This document shows, in pieces, positions 32,234 to 42,413 of a stretch of 46,697 nucleotides of DNA. This DNA is from JAEULH01 sp034382075 (lineage in GTDB: Bacteria; Pseudomonadota; Alphaproteobacteria; Rhodospirillales; Defluviicoccaceae), in NCBI GenBank assembly GCA_034382075.1, contig JAXMOZ010000016.1, forward strand, positions 1 to 46,697, written 5' to 3'. Below the pieces are notes generated by a model that had not been told where the DNA came from, made no database searches, and saw only the letters and a list, made by a program, of their open reading frames with translations. Both the position numbers and the translations under genes were made by a program. How positions within the stretch are numbered: position 1 is the stretch's first letter; each line of letters begins with the position of its first letter.

Positions 32234-33409
32234 ATGAAGGCCCTGGTCTGGCACGGCAAAGAGGACATTCGCTGCGACACGGTCACCGATCCGGGGATCG
32301 AGCATCCGCGCGACGCCATCATCAAGGTGACCAGCTGCGCCATCTGCGGCTCCGACCTGCACCTGTTCCACAACATGATCCCGGCGATGCTGCCCGGCGA
32401 CATCATGGGCCACGAGATGATGGGCGAGGTGGTCGAGGTCGGGAAGGGCATCGACGGCAAGCTCGGCATCGGCGAGCGGATCGTGGTTCCCTTCACCATC
32501 GTCTGCGGCGAGTGCGAGCAGTGCCGGCGGGGCAACTACTCCGTCTGCGAGGTGAGCAACCGCAAGCGCGCGCTGGCGGAGAAGGTGTTCGGCCATCCGA
32601 CGGCCGGGCTGTTCGGCTACACCCATTTGACCGGCGGCTATCCCGGTGGTCAGGCCGAGTACCTGCGGGTGCCCTTCGCCGACACCACCCATGTCAAGGT
32701 GCCGGACCGGATGACCGACGAGCAGGCGCTGTTCCTGGGCGACATCCTCCCCACCGGCTGGCAGGCCGCGGTCCACTGCGACATCGAGCCCACCGACACC
32801 GTCGCCGTCTGGGGCTGCGGCGCCGTCGGCCAGATGGCCATCCGCAGCGCCCTTCTGCTGGGCGCCAAGCAGGTCGTCGCCATCGACCGGCTGCCGGACC
32901 GCCTCAGCATGGCCCGCGCCGGCGGCGCCACCACCATCGACTTCGAGCGGGAGCCGGTCGTCGAGCGGCTCGACGACCTGACCCGCGGCAAGGGCCCGGA
33001 CAAGTGCATCGATGCCGTCGGCATGGAGTCGCACGTGACCCCGAGCCAGCCCGACACGCTGCTGGACCGGGCGAAGCAGATGATGCTGATGGAGAACGAC
33101 CGGCCGCACGTGCTCCGCGAGATGATCTACGTCTGCCGGCCGGGCGGCATCCTCTCGGTGCCCGGCGTCTACAGCGGCCTGGTCGACAAGATCCCGTTCG
33201 GCATGGCGATGAACAAGGGCCTGACCATCCGCATGGGCCAAACGCACGTGCAGCGCTGGACCGGCGAGCTGGTTCGGCGGATCGAGAACGGCGAGATCGA
33301 CCCGTCCTTCGTCGTCACCCACGAGGCCGACCTGGCCGACGGCCCGGAGATGTACAAGCTGTTCCGCAACAAGGAGGACAGCTGCATCAAGGTCGTGCTC
33401 AAGCCCTGA
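32234..33409 (+). CDS. Zinc-dependent alcohol dehydrogenase, formaldehyde-dehydrogenase-like
   Basis: The 391-residue medium-chain dehydrogenase has the catalytic zinc ligands C38 in CAICGSDLH and H60-E61 in MGHEMMGEV, the structural-zinc cysteines in CGECEQCRRGNYSVC, and the Rossmann motif VWGCGAVGQMA. The insertion after the cofactor fold (SHVTPSQPDTLLDRAKQM) and the length match the glutathione-independent formaldehyde dehydrogenase/disproportionation branch rather than the shorter alcohol dehydrogenases. Substrate is not certain. The start is ATG 32234, with GGGAGCGG upstream. A small membrane protein gene follows eight bases later. Confidence 0.88.
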   Translation: MKALVWHGKEDIRCDTVTDPGIEHPRDAIIKVTSCAICGSDLHLFHNMIPAMLPGDIMGHEMMGEVVEVGKGIDGKLGIGERIVVPFTIVCGECEQCRRGNYSVCEVSNRKRALAEKVFGHPTAGLFGYTHLTGGYPGGQAEYLRVPFADTTHVKVPDRMTDEQALFLGDILPTGWQAAVHCDIEPTDTVAVWGCGAVGQMAIRSALLLGAKQVVAIDRLPDRLSMARAGGATTIDFEREPVVERLDDLTRGKGPDKCIDAVGMESHVTPSQPDTLLDRAKQMMLMENDRPHVLREMIYVCRPGGILSVPGVYSGLVDKIPFGMAMNKGLTIRMGQTHVQRWTGELVRRIENGEIDPSFVVTHEADLADGPEMYKLFRNKEDSCIKVVLKP

Positions 33410-33417
33410 GGGTTGCC

Positions 33418-33996
33418 ATGAACATGATGACCAGACTGGGCGACATCGCCCGCTCGCCCCACGATCCGACCGTCGTCGTCGAAGGGCCCAGCTCGATCAG
33501 CGCCGGCGACCGCGGCGCCCGGACCTTGGGCTGGGTGTCCATCGGCCTCGGCCTGGCCGGGCTGTTCGCCGCACCCGCCGTCGCCCGCGCCCTCGGGATC
33601 GAGGGCAGGGAGACCATCATCCGCGCCTGCGGCGCCCGGGAACTCGCAAGCGGCGTCGTCTGCCTGTCGGTGAACCCCGGGCTGGGGCTGGCCATGCGGG
33701 CGGCCGGCGACGCCGTCGACCTCGCCGCTCTGGCCGCCGCGAGAAGGGCGAGCGACGGTGGGGAGCGCGGCGTCGATGTGGCTCTGGCCGCGGTCGCCGG
33801 GCTCACGCTCATGGACATCGCCTGCCTCAGCCTGCTCAGGGCGGAACGGGCGCCGGGTCGGCAGGCAAGCGTAGAGCCGAGGGTCGACTACTCCGACCGC
33901 AGCGGCCTGCCGCGCGGCGTCGAGGCCTCCAGGGGCCTGGCGCGGCAGCCGGTGGAGCCGTCACCGGCGGGCGAGGCCGGCGCCGTGGCGACCTGA
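33418..33996 (+). CDS. Small membrane protein, often linked to zinc alcohol dehydrogenases
   Basis: The 192-residue protein has an N-terminal cytoplasmic segment, a membrane segment at about residues 37-55 (TLGWVSIGLGLAGLFAAPAV), and further hydrophobic stretches (AAVAGLTLMDIACLSLL). The core GLGLAGLFAAPAVARALGI, RACGARELASG and AAGDAVDLAAL is the pattern I associate with the membrane domain of SRPBCC-linked 'cyclase/dehydrase' proteins; here the SRPBCC domain is absent. The C-terminal 45 residues are basic and disordered-looking. It lies eight bases after the dehydrogenase and is convergent with serA. Function unknown. Confidence 0.72.
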   Translation: MNMMTRLGDIARSPHDPTVVVEGPSSISAGDRGARTLGWVSIGLGLAGLFAAPAVARALGIEGRETIIRACGARELASGVVCLSVNPGLGLAMRAAGDAVDLAALAAARRASDGGERGVDVALAAVAGLTLMDIACLSLLRAERAPGRQASVEPRVDYSDRSGLPRGVEASRGLARQPVEPSPAGEAGAVAT

Positions 33997-34045
33997 AGGC
34001 GCGATCTTCCCCGTCTCGCGGGCGCGCCCCCTTGCTGAGGCCAAT

Positions 34046-35623
34046 CTAAAAGGCCAGCGCCTTGACCCGGATGACGTTGGGGATGGCGCGGATGTCGTCG
34101 AGCACCGCTTCGCTGGGCTCCTCGTCCACCTCGATCAGGGCGATGGCGTCGCCGCCGGCCCGGTTGCGGCCGAGGTTGAAGGTGGCGATGTTGATCCCGG
34201 CCTCGCCCAGCACAGTCCCCAGCCGGCCGATGAAGCCCGGCCGGTCCTTGTTGGTGATGAACAGCATGTGCGGGCTGAGCCGGGCGTCGATGGGGATGCC
34301 CTTGACCTCGACGATGCGCGGCTGATCGCCATTGAACAGCGTCCCCGACAGGGTGCGGGTCTGCACCTCGGTGGTCACCGTCAGCTTGATCATGGTCTGG
34401 TAGGCGCCGCCGCGCTCGTGCTTGACCTCGGCGACGTCGATGCCGCGGGCCGCCGCGATGGACGGTGCGTTGACCATGTTGACCGATTCCATCTGCGGTG
34501 AGAGCAGGCCTTCCAGGACCAGCGCCGTCAGCGGCTTGGAGTTCAGCCGCGAGGCATGGCCGTCGTATTCGATGACGACGGAGGTGACTGCGCTTTCGAT
34601 CAGCTGGCCGGCGAAGCTGCCGATCTGGCTGGCGAGCCCCATGTACGGGCGGAGCTTCGGCATTTCCTCGGCGCTGACCGAGGGGAGGTTCAGGGCGTTC
34701 ACCACGGTGCCGGAGATGAGGAAGTCGGCCAGCTGCTCGGCGACCTGCAGCGCCACCTTCTCCTGCGCTTCGGTGGTCGAGGCGCCGAGATGGGGGGTGG
34801 CGACGACCTGCTCCATGCCGAACAGCACGCTTTCCTTCGCCGGCTCCTTGGCGAACACGTCGAGGGCCGCACCCGCGACCCGGCCGCTCTCCAGCCCCGC
34901 CTTCAGATCGGCTTCGACGACCAGGGCGCCGCGGGCGCAGTTCACGATGCGCACGCCCGGCTTCATCCTGGCGATGTTGGCGGCGTTGATGATCCCCCGG
35001 GTCGCGTCGGTCGCCGGCGCGTGCAGGCTGATGAAGTCGGAGCGGGCGAACAGGGTGTCGAGATCGACCTTCTCGACCGCCAGATCCTCGGCCCGCTCCG
35101 GGGTCAGGTAAGGATCGTAGGCCAGAACCTTCATCTTCAGCCCCTGCGCCCGGTCGGCGGCGGTCGAGCCGATGTTGCCGCAGCCGATGATCCCGAGGGT
35201 CTTGCCCGCGAGCTCGACGCCCATGAACCGCGACTTCTCCCACTTGCCGGCATGGGTCGAGGCATTGGCCTGGGGGATCTGTCGGGCCAGCGCCATCATC
35301 ATGGCGATGGCGTGCTCGGCGGTGGTGATGGAATTGCCGAACGGCGTGTTCATCACCACGATGCCGCGCGCGGTGGCGGCGGCGATGTCGACGTTGTCGA
35401 CGCCGATGCCGGCCCGGCCGATGACCTTGAGCCGGCCGGCGGCGTCGATGATCTCGGCGGTGACCTTGGTTGCCGAGCGGATGGCGAGCCCGTCGTAGTC
35501 GCCGATGCGGGCGGCCAGCTCGTCCGGGCTCATCTTGGTCTTGACGTCCACCTCGAGGCCGCGGTCGCGGAAGATCTGCGCGGCCTGGGGGCTCATGCTG
35601 TCGGAGATCAGCACCTTCGGCAT
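34046..35623 (-). CDS. serA: D-3-phosphoglycerate dehydrogenase
   Basis: SerA oxidises 3-phosphoglycerate to 3-phosphohydroxypyruvate with NAD+, the first step of serine synthesis. The 525-residue long form has the N-terminal substrate domain, the nucleotide motif GIIGCGNIGSTAADRA, and the catalytic R-E-H set in NCARGALV, LDVFAKEP and ATPHLGAS. The intervening domain follows (EEMPKLRPYMGLASQIG), then a C-terminal ACT domain (HMLFITNKDRPGFIGRLGT) that normally binds serine for feedback. ATG 35623 (MPKVLISDSMSP) is chosen over an open upstream frame. It is 46 bases downstream of serC. Confidence 0.97.
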   Translation of the reverse strand: MPKVLISDSMSPQAAQIFRDRGLEVDVKTKMSPDELAARIGDYDGLAIRSATKVTAEIIDAAGRLKVIGRAGIGVDNVDIAAATARGIVVMNTPFGNSITTAEHAIAMMMALARQIPQANASTHAGKWEKSRFMGVELAGKTLGIIGCGNIGSTAADRAQGLKMKVLAYDPYLTPERAEDLAVEKVDLDTLFARSDFISLHAPATDATRGIINAANIARMKPGVRIVNCARGALVVEADLKAGLESGRVAGAALDVFAKEPAKESVLFGMEQVVATPHLGASTTEAQEKVALQVAEQLADFLISGTVVNALNLPSVSAEEMPKLRPYMGLASQIGSFAGQLIESAVTSVVIEYDGHASRLNSKPLTALVLEGLLSPQMESVNMVNAPSIAAARGIDVAEVKHERGGAYQTMIKLTVTTEVQTRTLSGTLFNGDQPRIVEVKGIPIDARLSPHMLFITNKDRPGFIGRLGTVLGEAGINIATFNLGRNRAGGDAIALIEVDEEPSEAVLDDIRAIPNVIRVKALAF

Positions 35624-35669
35624 GCTTCTGGTTCTTTCGTCGGTTCGAGGGAGGAAAGCGGGCTGCCGG

Positions 35670-36848
<1,179 letters not shown>

Positions 36849-36911
36849 CGACTGGAACTCCCATCCTTGCAGATGGGTCGCGACCCGTTGGGGGGCCGTG
36901 GCCCGCGCGCC
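36849..36911 (-). ncRNA. serC leader, resembling the alphaproteobacterial serC RNA motif
   Basis: The 63 bases between the rnd stop and the serC start contain, on the RNA strand, a GGGC-CACG-GCCC hairpin, then GGGTCGCGACCC (a perfect 12-base palindrome, 36875-36886), and CCCATC/GATGGG arms (36860-36877) that compete with the palindrome and could mask the GGGAG ribosome site. The arrangement and gene match the reported serC RNA motif of alphaproteobacteria. I base this on memory of the motif's placement and look, not on a covariance search. Confidence 0.5.
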
Positions 36912-38147
36912 TTATAGGCGGGGCTTCCGTCCTCCGTCAATCACCTCGGCCGACGCAGGCGCCGGCGCGGCGTCGGCGTCACCGCCGCCGGCATCGGGCA
37001 CCTCGATCACGGCGAGCTTGCCGGCGCAGACCGCGAGCCCGATCCCGCCGTTGCGCAGCCTGAGCGCGTCCTCGCCGAACAGCAGCCGCCGCCAGCCGTG
37101 CAGGGCCGCGACCTCGGCCGCCTCGCCCAGCGCCGCCAGCGCTTCCAGGTCGTCGGCGGAGGCGACCAGCCGCTGGGCCACGTCCTCCTCCTCGCACTTG
37201 AGCTTCAGCAGAACCTTCAGCAGGTCGGCGATCGGACCGGCGCCGCGCGGCGTCTCGCGCTTGGCGGCGGCAACCGGAAGCTCGGCCTCCGGAAGGTCCA
37301 GCCCGCGGCGGACGGCGGCCAGCACCTGTGCGCCCTGCTGACCGTCGGCGAACTTCCGCCCGAGCCCGCGGGTCCGCGCCAAGGCGTCGGCCGTCGTCGG
37401 CGCATGGTGGGCGATTTCCATCAGCGCCTCGTCGCGCAGCACCCAGGCTCTCGGAGCGTCGCGATGCTGCGCCTCGCGTTCGCGCCAGGCGGTGACCTCG
37501 CGGAGGATGGCGAGGAAACGGCCGTTGGCCGCCCGGGTCTTCAGCCGCCGGTAGGCGTCCATCGGATCGACCCGGTAGGTAGCCGGGTCGGTGAGCGTCG
37601 CCATCTCCTCCGCCAGCCAGTCGCTGCGCCGGCTGGCCTCCAGCTTGCGCTTGAGCTTGCGGTAGATCTCGCGGAGGTGGGTGACGTCGCTCAAGGCATA
37701 TTCGATCTGCCGCTGGCTCAATGGCCGCACCGACCAGTCGGTGAACCGCGACGCCTTGTCCAGCTTGGCCCGGGCGAGCCGGGCCGCCAGCGTCTCGTAG
37801 CCGACCTGGTCGCCGAAGCCGCAGACCATGGCCGCGACTTGGGTGTCGAAGACCGGGGCGGGGAGGTCGCCGATCAGTTGGTAGAAGATTTCCAGGTCCT
37901 GCCTCGCGGCGTGGAACACCTTGACGATCTCGGGGCGGATGAGAAGGTCGAGCAGCGGCTTGAGCTCGATCCCCTCGGCCAGGGGGTCGATCGCCGCGGC
38001 GGCGCTGGGCCCGGCGACCTGAACCAGGCACAGCTTCGGCCAGAAGGTGCGCTCGCGCATGAATTCCGTATCGACCGCGATGAACGGATCTTCGGCAAGC
38101 TGGGAGCAGAAGGCGCCGAGCGCGCCGGTGTCGGTGATGAGCTGCAT
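36912..38147 (-). CDS. rnd: Ribonuclease D
   Basis: RNase D is a 3'-5' exoribonuclease that trims tRNA and other small RNA. The 411-residue protein has the DEDD catalytic motifs in AVDTEFMRERTFWP (D and E), FHAARQDLEIFYQ (D) and EYALSDVTHLREIYRKL (Y and D). The HRDC domain follows (AWREREAQHRDAPRAWVLRD). The C-terminal tail is proline- and alanine-rich. ATG 38147 (MQLITDTGALGAF) is the natural start. It lies upstream of serC on the same strand with 63 bases between them. Confidence 0.95.
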   Translation of the reverse strand: MQLITDTGALGAFCSQLAEDPFIAVDTEFMRERTFWPKLCLVQVAGPSAAAAIDPLAEGIELKPLLDLLIRPEIVKVFHAARQDLEIFYQLIGDLPAPVFDTQVAAMVCGFGDQVGYETLAARLARAKLDKASRFTDWSVRPLSQRQIEYALSDVTHLREIYRKLKRKLEASRRSDWLAEEMATLTDPATYRVDPMDAYRRLKTRAANGRFLAILREVTAWREREAQHRDAPRAWVLRDEALMEIAHHAPTTADALARTRGLGRKFADGQQGAQVLAAVRRGLDLPEAELPVAAAKRETPRGAGPIADLLKVLLKLKCEEEDVAQRLVASADDLEALAALGEAAEVAALHGWRRLLFGEDALRLRNGGIGLAVCAGKLAVIEVPDAGGGDADAAPAPASAEVIDGGRKPRL

Positions 38148-38507
38148 CGGCTGAACGCTATAGCCGCTATTCCGCCGGACGCAAAGGCGCTGTGGCGGGT
38201 GGATGGCGCGCGGCGAGGCTGGTGCATGAACGCGGAGAGGCGGAGAGGCCGACCGGCGGCCGGCGCCGGGCAGGCGGCGAAGTAATCGATCTGTAGAGCT
38301 GACCTTCTATATCGGCAACCGCCCAAGTGGTAGCTAATGAGCCCAAGGTGGTATGCATTTGAACGGATCCAAGAGTAACGTCGCACCGAGAGCTCCGGCG
38401 GACTGCGGCAGGTTGTCCGGGCGCGGCACCGCAAGGCCTGTTTTTCGGTATACTTTCCGCCACCGCTTCCTCTAGGCTACGCGATACACTGTCATGTTGG
38501 GGGCTTG
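38148..38507. other. Divergent intergenic region between rnd and the glycosyltransferase
   Basis: About 360 bases without a supported gene. The right half is less GC-rich. TATACT at 38449-38454 is a good plus-strand -10, but the sequence 17 bases further up (GCACCG) is a poor -35, so any promoter would need help. No clear rnd promoter is visible. Confidence 0.4.
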
Positions 38508-39389
38508 ATGGGTATGCACACCATTCTGGCAACAGGTTGCGATGCCGTTTTCTATCACTTTTTACTGGAAACGCTGGCTTCGTGGAAGCGTTTGGGCCTG
38601 CTCGACCGCGCGGACGTGGGCATTATCGACATGGGTCTGGATCTTGAGCAGGTCTCTGCGCTGAAAGCACAAGGGCATTCCGTTGTTGTGCCAGGATGGA
38701 CCATCGATGTACCGCAGGAGCTGCGGAAAGGGTTCATGATCGGTGATGTCGCGAAGACGGCCCTACGCGAGTACCTCCCAGGGTACGATGTCTACATCTG
38801 GTTCGATGCCGACGCCTGGGCGCAGACCGACGAATTCTTCGATGCCTTCGTGCAGGGCGCCTTGGCCAAAGGCGTCGCGGTGGTGCGCGAAGACGGCTAC
38901 GGCTATAAGCGTGACTACGTCTACAGGCGCTGGTGGTATGGCCACATGATGGCCAGCTTCGGGCTCTGGCGTGGCTTCCGCATGGCCTACAAGCCCGCGA
39001 TCAACAGCGGCATCTGGGCGATGTCGGCCTCGGCGCCGCACTGGGAGCCCTGGAGGGAGGTTTACGCCGGCCTGATCGACGGCCGCCGCCGGCTGAACCT
39101 GGATCAGCACGCCTTGAACGCGGCCATCGATCTGTTCGATCTGCCCGAAGCGCAGTTGCCCGCCCGTTGCAACTGGATTGCGACGCTCAGCCATCCGGTG
39201 TGGGATGCTCGCCGCCGCCAGTTCTGCACGCCGGGGCCGGACCCGCAGCCCATCTCCGTCATGCATCTGGCCGGCCCGGACAAGCGCCGCACCTACCAAC
39301 TCCGTCAACTCGGCGGTGGCATCAAACCCACGCCGATCACCTACACGGCCTACGTCGACCCTACGGCTGATCTGGCCATGGCCGGGTAA
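38508..39389 (+). CDS. GT-A-like glycosyltransferase family protein
   Basis: The 293-residue protein looks like a nucleotide-sugar glycosyltransferase of the GT-A fold. The N-terminus TILATGCDAVFYHFLLETL is followed by VGIIDMGLDLEQVSALKAQG, the metal-binding acidic D-x-D in YIWFDADAWAQTDEF, and NSGIWAMSASAPHW plus LNLDQHALNAA typical of GT8-like enzymes. Start codons at TTG 38505, ATG 38508 and ATG 38514 are all possible, with TGGGGG upstream. The first 250 bases are noticeably less GC-rich than the rest. It ends three bases from priA, convergent. The acceptor is unknown and no polysaccharide genes are nearby. Confidence 0.65.
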   Translation: MGMHTILATGCDAVFYHFLLETLASWKRLGLLDRADVGIIDMGLDLEQVSALKAQGHSVVVPGWTIDVPQELRKGFMIGDVAKTALREYLPGYDVYIWFDADAWAQTDEFFDAFVQGALAKGVAVVREDGYGYKRDYVYRRWWYGHMMASFGLWRGFRMAYKPAINSGIWAMSASAPHWEPWREVYAGLIDGRRRLNLDQHALNAAIDLFDLPEAQLPARCNWIATLSHPVWDARRRQFCTPGPDPQPISVMHLAGPDKRRTYQLRQLGGGIKPTPITYTAYVDPTADLAMAG

Positions 39390-39392
39390 GCA

Positions 39393-41600
39393 TCACAGGA
39401 AGCTGTACGGGTCGATGTCGACCTGGACGCGGACGGTGCCGGGGAGCCTGGTCGCCGCCAGCCACTGGCGGACCAGCGGCGAGACCGCGACGCTCCGCGC
39501 CGCGTGCAGCAGCAGTCGGCGGCGGTGGCGGCCGCGGAGGAGCGAAAGCGGCGCCGGCGCCGGTCCCAGCACCCGCACCCCATCCGCCTTCGGTGCGGTG
39601 AGCGCCAGCGCATTGGCGGCGGCCTCGACCGCTTTCGCATCGGCGCCGGAGACGATCAGCGCCGCCAGCCGGCCGTAGGGCGGCATGCCGGCCTCCCGCC
39701 TCGCCGCGTCCTCGGCGGCGAGGAAGCGGTCGCGGTCTCCGGACGCCAGCGCCGCCATCACCGGATGCTGCGGCATGGTCGTCTGCACCAGGGCTCGGCC
39801 CGGGCGCTCGCCCCGCCCGGCGCGGCCGGCCGCCTGGTAGATGAGTTGGAAGGTGCGCTCCCCGGCGCGCAGGTCGCCGCCGCTCAAGCCGAGGTCGGCG
39901 TCGATCACGCCTACGAGGGCGAGATGCGGGAAGTGGTAGCCCTTGGCGATGATCTGGGTGCCGATGACGATGTCGATCTCGCCGGCCTCCATCGTCCGCA
40001 CCAGCTCCGCCGTCGCCGCCGGTCCGGTGAGGGTGTCGCTGGTGGCCAAGGCCAGCCGTGCCTCGGGAAACACCTCCGCCACCTCTTCGGCCAGCCGCTC
40101 CACGCCCGGACCGCAGGCGGACAGCGTGTCGCTGCCGGCGCAGGCCGGGCAGGTTCCGGGGATCGGTGTCGAGTGGCCGCAGTGATGGCAGAGCATCCGC
40201 TGGGTCCGGCGATGCTCCACCAGCCAGGCGCTGCACCACGGGCAGGGGAGGCGGAAGCCGCAGGCGCGGCAGACGGTGAGCGGCGCATAGCCGCGGCGGT
40301 TGAGGAACAGCAGCACCTGGGCGCGGTCGGCGAGGCTGGCGGTGATGGCCGCGCGGGTTCCCGGCGCAAGCCAAGCGCCTCGCGCCGGACGGTCGCGGCG
40401 AAGGTCGACGAGCTCGACGGTCGGCATGGAGGCGCCGCCGTGGCGGGCGGGGAGGTGTAGCCGCCGGTAGCGGCCGGCCTGAACGTTGACCACCGTCTCC
40501 AGGGACGGGGTCGCCGAGACCAGGCAGAGCGGGATCTCCGACAGACGGGCGCGGACCACCGCCATGTCCCGGGCGTTGTAGAAGACGCCGTCCTCCTGCT
40601 TGAAGGAGGGGTCGTGCTCCTCGTCGACCACGATCAGCGCGAGTTCGGCGAACGGCAGGAACAGCGCCGAGCGGGCGCCGACGACGACCTGCGCCCGATT
40701 CTCCGCCACCGCCCGCCAGGCGCGCCGGCGCTCCTTCTGGCCGAGGTCGGAGTGCCAGACGTGCGGCTCGGCGCCGAAGCGGGCGCGGTAGCGGGCGAGC
40801 CACTGGGCGCTGAGAGCGATCTCCGGGAGCAGGACCAGCACCTGCCCGCCTTGGCCCATCGCCGCGGCGATGGCCTCGAAGTACACCTCGGTCTTGCCGG
40901 AGCCCGGAACGCCGTCCAGCAGCGTCACCGAGTAGCCGTGGCCCACAGCCTCCCGGAGGCGTTGCGCCGCCGCCTCCTGCTCCGCCGACAGCGCCACGCC
41001 TTGCTGCGCCGGGTCGGGCGCGGGGCCCACGGACGCCTGCTGCTGGGTCAGCGGGACGGGGACCAGGACGCCGGCTTCGGCGAGCGCCTTGATCACGCCG
41101 GTGCCGACACCGGCCTCGCGGGCCAGCTCGCTCGCCGCGCGTGGACGGCCGTCGGCAAGCGCGGCCAGCACCCGTTCGCGCGCCGGGGTAATCCGCATCC
41201 CGTCGCCGCCGCTCCCCAGAGCGAAGGCCGTGCCCGGCCGCGGCGGGCGCAGCGCCTCGGGCACGCTCATCACCATCCTCAACACCGCGCCCGGCGGATG
41301 AACCGTGTAGGCGGCAACCCAACCGACGAACCGCCGCATCCCGGCTGTGAGCGGCGGGACCTCGAATCGGGCCAGAATCGGCTTCAGTTTCTCGGCGGCA
41401 ACGGCCTCGCCGCCACCGCCCCAGACCACGCCGGCCACCCGTCGGGAGCCGAGCGGCACCTCGACGAAGGCGCCGTCCTCGATTGCGAGCGGCTCGTCGG
41501 CCTCGCAAGGGACCAGATAATCGTAGGATCCGGGCAGGTTGAGCGGCAGCAGCACGGCAACCCGATCACCGCCCGTATACAGGCGTGATGTTTTCGCCAC
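39393..41600 (-). CDS. priA: Primosomal protein N' (replication restart helicase PriA)
   Basis: PriA recognises stalled forks and reloads the replisome. The 735-residue protein has an N-terminal DNA-binding domain (AVLLPLNLPGSYDYLVP), a superfamily 2 helicase core with Walker A in DGVPGSGKTEVYFEA and DEEHDPSFKQ, and zinc-binding cysteines in VCRACGFRLPCPWCSAW and CHHCGHSTPIPGTCPAC. VIGTQIIAKGYHFPHL and YQAAGRAGRGERPG are the late helicase motifs. The start is GTG 41600. It is divergent from the DUF484-xerC pair across 75 bases. Confidence 0.97.
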   Translation of the reverse strand: MAKTSRLYTGGDRVAVLLPLNLPGSYDYLVPCEADEPLAIEDGAFVEVPLGSRRVAGVVWGGGGEAVAAEKLKPILARFEVPPLTAGMRRFVGWVAAYTVHPPGAVLRMVMSVPEALRPPRPGTAFALGSGGDGMRITPARERVLAALADGRPRAASELAREAGVGTGVIKALAEAGVLVPVPLTQQQASVGPAPDPAQQGVALSAEQEAAAQRLREAVGHGYSVTLLDGVPGSGKTEVYFEAIAAAMGQGGQVLVLLPEIALSAQWLARYRARFGAEPHVWHSDLGQKERRRAWRAVAENRAQVVVGARSALFLPFAELALIVVDEEHDPSFKQEDGVFYNARDMAVVRARLSEIPLCLVSATPSLETVVNVQAGRYRRLHLPARHGGASMPTVELVDLRRDRPARGAWLAPGTRAAITASLADRAQVLLFLNRRGYAPLTVCRACGFRLPCPWCSAWLVEHRRTQRMLCHHCGHSTPIPGTCPACAGSDTLSACGPGVERLAEEVAEVFPEARLALATSDTLTGPAATAELVRTMEAGEIDIVIGTQIIAKGYHFPHLALVGVIDADLGLSGGDLRAGERTFQLIYQAAGRAGRGERPGRALVQTTMPQHPVMAALASGDRDRFLAAEDAARREAGMPPYGRLAALIVSGADAKAVEAAANALALTAPKADGVRVLGPAPAPLSLLRGRHRRRLLLHAARSVAVSPLVRQWLAATRLPGTVRVQVDIDPYSFL

Positions 41601-41675
41601 GATCGAGTTGCCCCGTTACATCATGCTCATCATTCACAGTAACAGCGCATAAGCCGTTCTGGTATAGGCCGAGTC

Positions 41676-42413
41676 ATGAGACATCCGGTCGATCCATCAG
41701 TGTTGGGCGGCTCCGCGGGCGACGCGGCGTGCGCCGAGGTTGGCACCACCGCCGAGCAAGTGGCGCGGTTCCTGCGCAACAACCCCGATTTTCTGCTGGT
41801 GCAGCCGGACCTGCTGCACGATCTGGCGGCGCCGTTGCGCTGGACCGGGGACAAGATCGTCGATTTCCAGCGCTTCATGGTGGACATGCTGCGCGGCGAG
41901 CTGGACGGCATCCGCGACTGCGCCTCGGCGGTGATCGAGACCAGCCGCAACAACATGAGCATCCAGGCGCAGACCCACGCGGCCGTCCTGGCGCTGGTCG
42001 CGGCGGGGGACATGGAGGAGTTGGTCCGGGTCGTGAGCGAGGACCTCCCGGAGTTGCTCGATGTCGACACCGCGATCCTGGCCTTCGAGCCGGTGCCGGC
42101 GGTGGACCAGGCGGTGAGCGCCATCTGCCCTCTGGCCGCCGGCGACGTCGATGCGTTGCTGGGGGCGGGGCGCGACTCCCGGCTGATGTCGATCCTGGGC
42201 GACGAGGACCTGTTGTTCGGCGGCAGCGGCCGGCCGATCCGCTCGGCGGCGCTGGCCCGGGTTAGCCTGGGCGAGGAGCGCATCCCAGGCCTCTTGGCGC
42301 TCGGCTCGTTCGACGCGCAGTTCTTCCAACCCGGGCAGGGCACGGACCTGTTGATGTTTCTCGCCCGGATCGTCGAGGTCTGCCTGCCACGACTGCTCCC
42401 GCGCGAGGGCTGA
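41676..42413 (+). CDS. DUF484 family protein
   Basis: The 245-residue protein begins with a short helical section (AEQVARFLRNNPDFLLVQPDLL) that is diagnostic of DUF484, and is followed by a GAF-like domain (LPELLDVDTAILAFE, SAALARVSLGEERIPGLLALGS). Members are found beside xerC in many proteobacteria but have no settled role. Its stop TGA (42411-42413) shares bases with the apparent xerC start. TATAGG just upstream of the ATG could be a -10, but no good -35 matches it. Confidence 0.9.
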   Translation: MRHPVDPSVLGGSAGDAACAEVGTTAEQVARFLRNNPDFLLVQPDLLHDLAAPLRWTGDKIVDFQRFMVDMLRGELDGIRDCASAVIETSRNNMSIQAQTHAAVLALVAAGDMEELVRVVSEDLPELLDVDTAILAFEPVPAVDQAVSAICPLAAGDVDALLGAGRDSRLMSILGDEDLLFGGSGRPIRSAALARVSLGEERIPGLLALGSFDAQFFQPGQGTDLLMFLARIVEVCLPRLLPREG

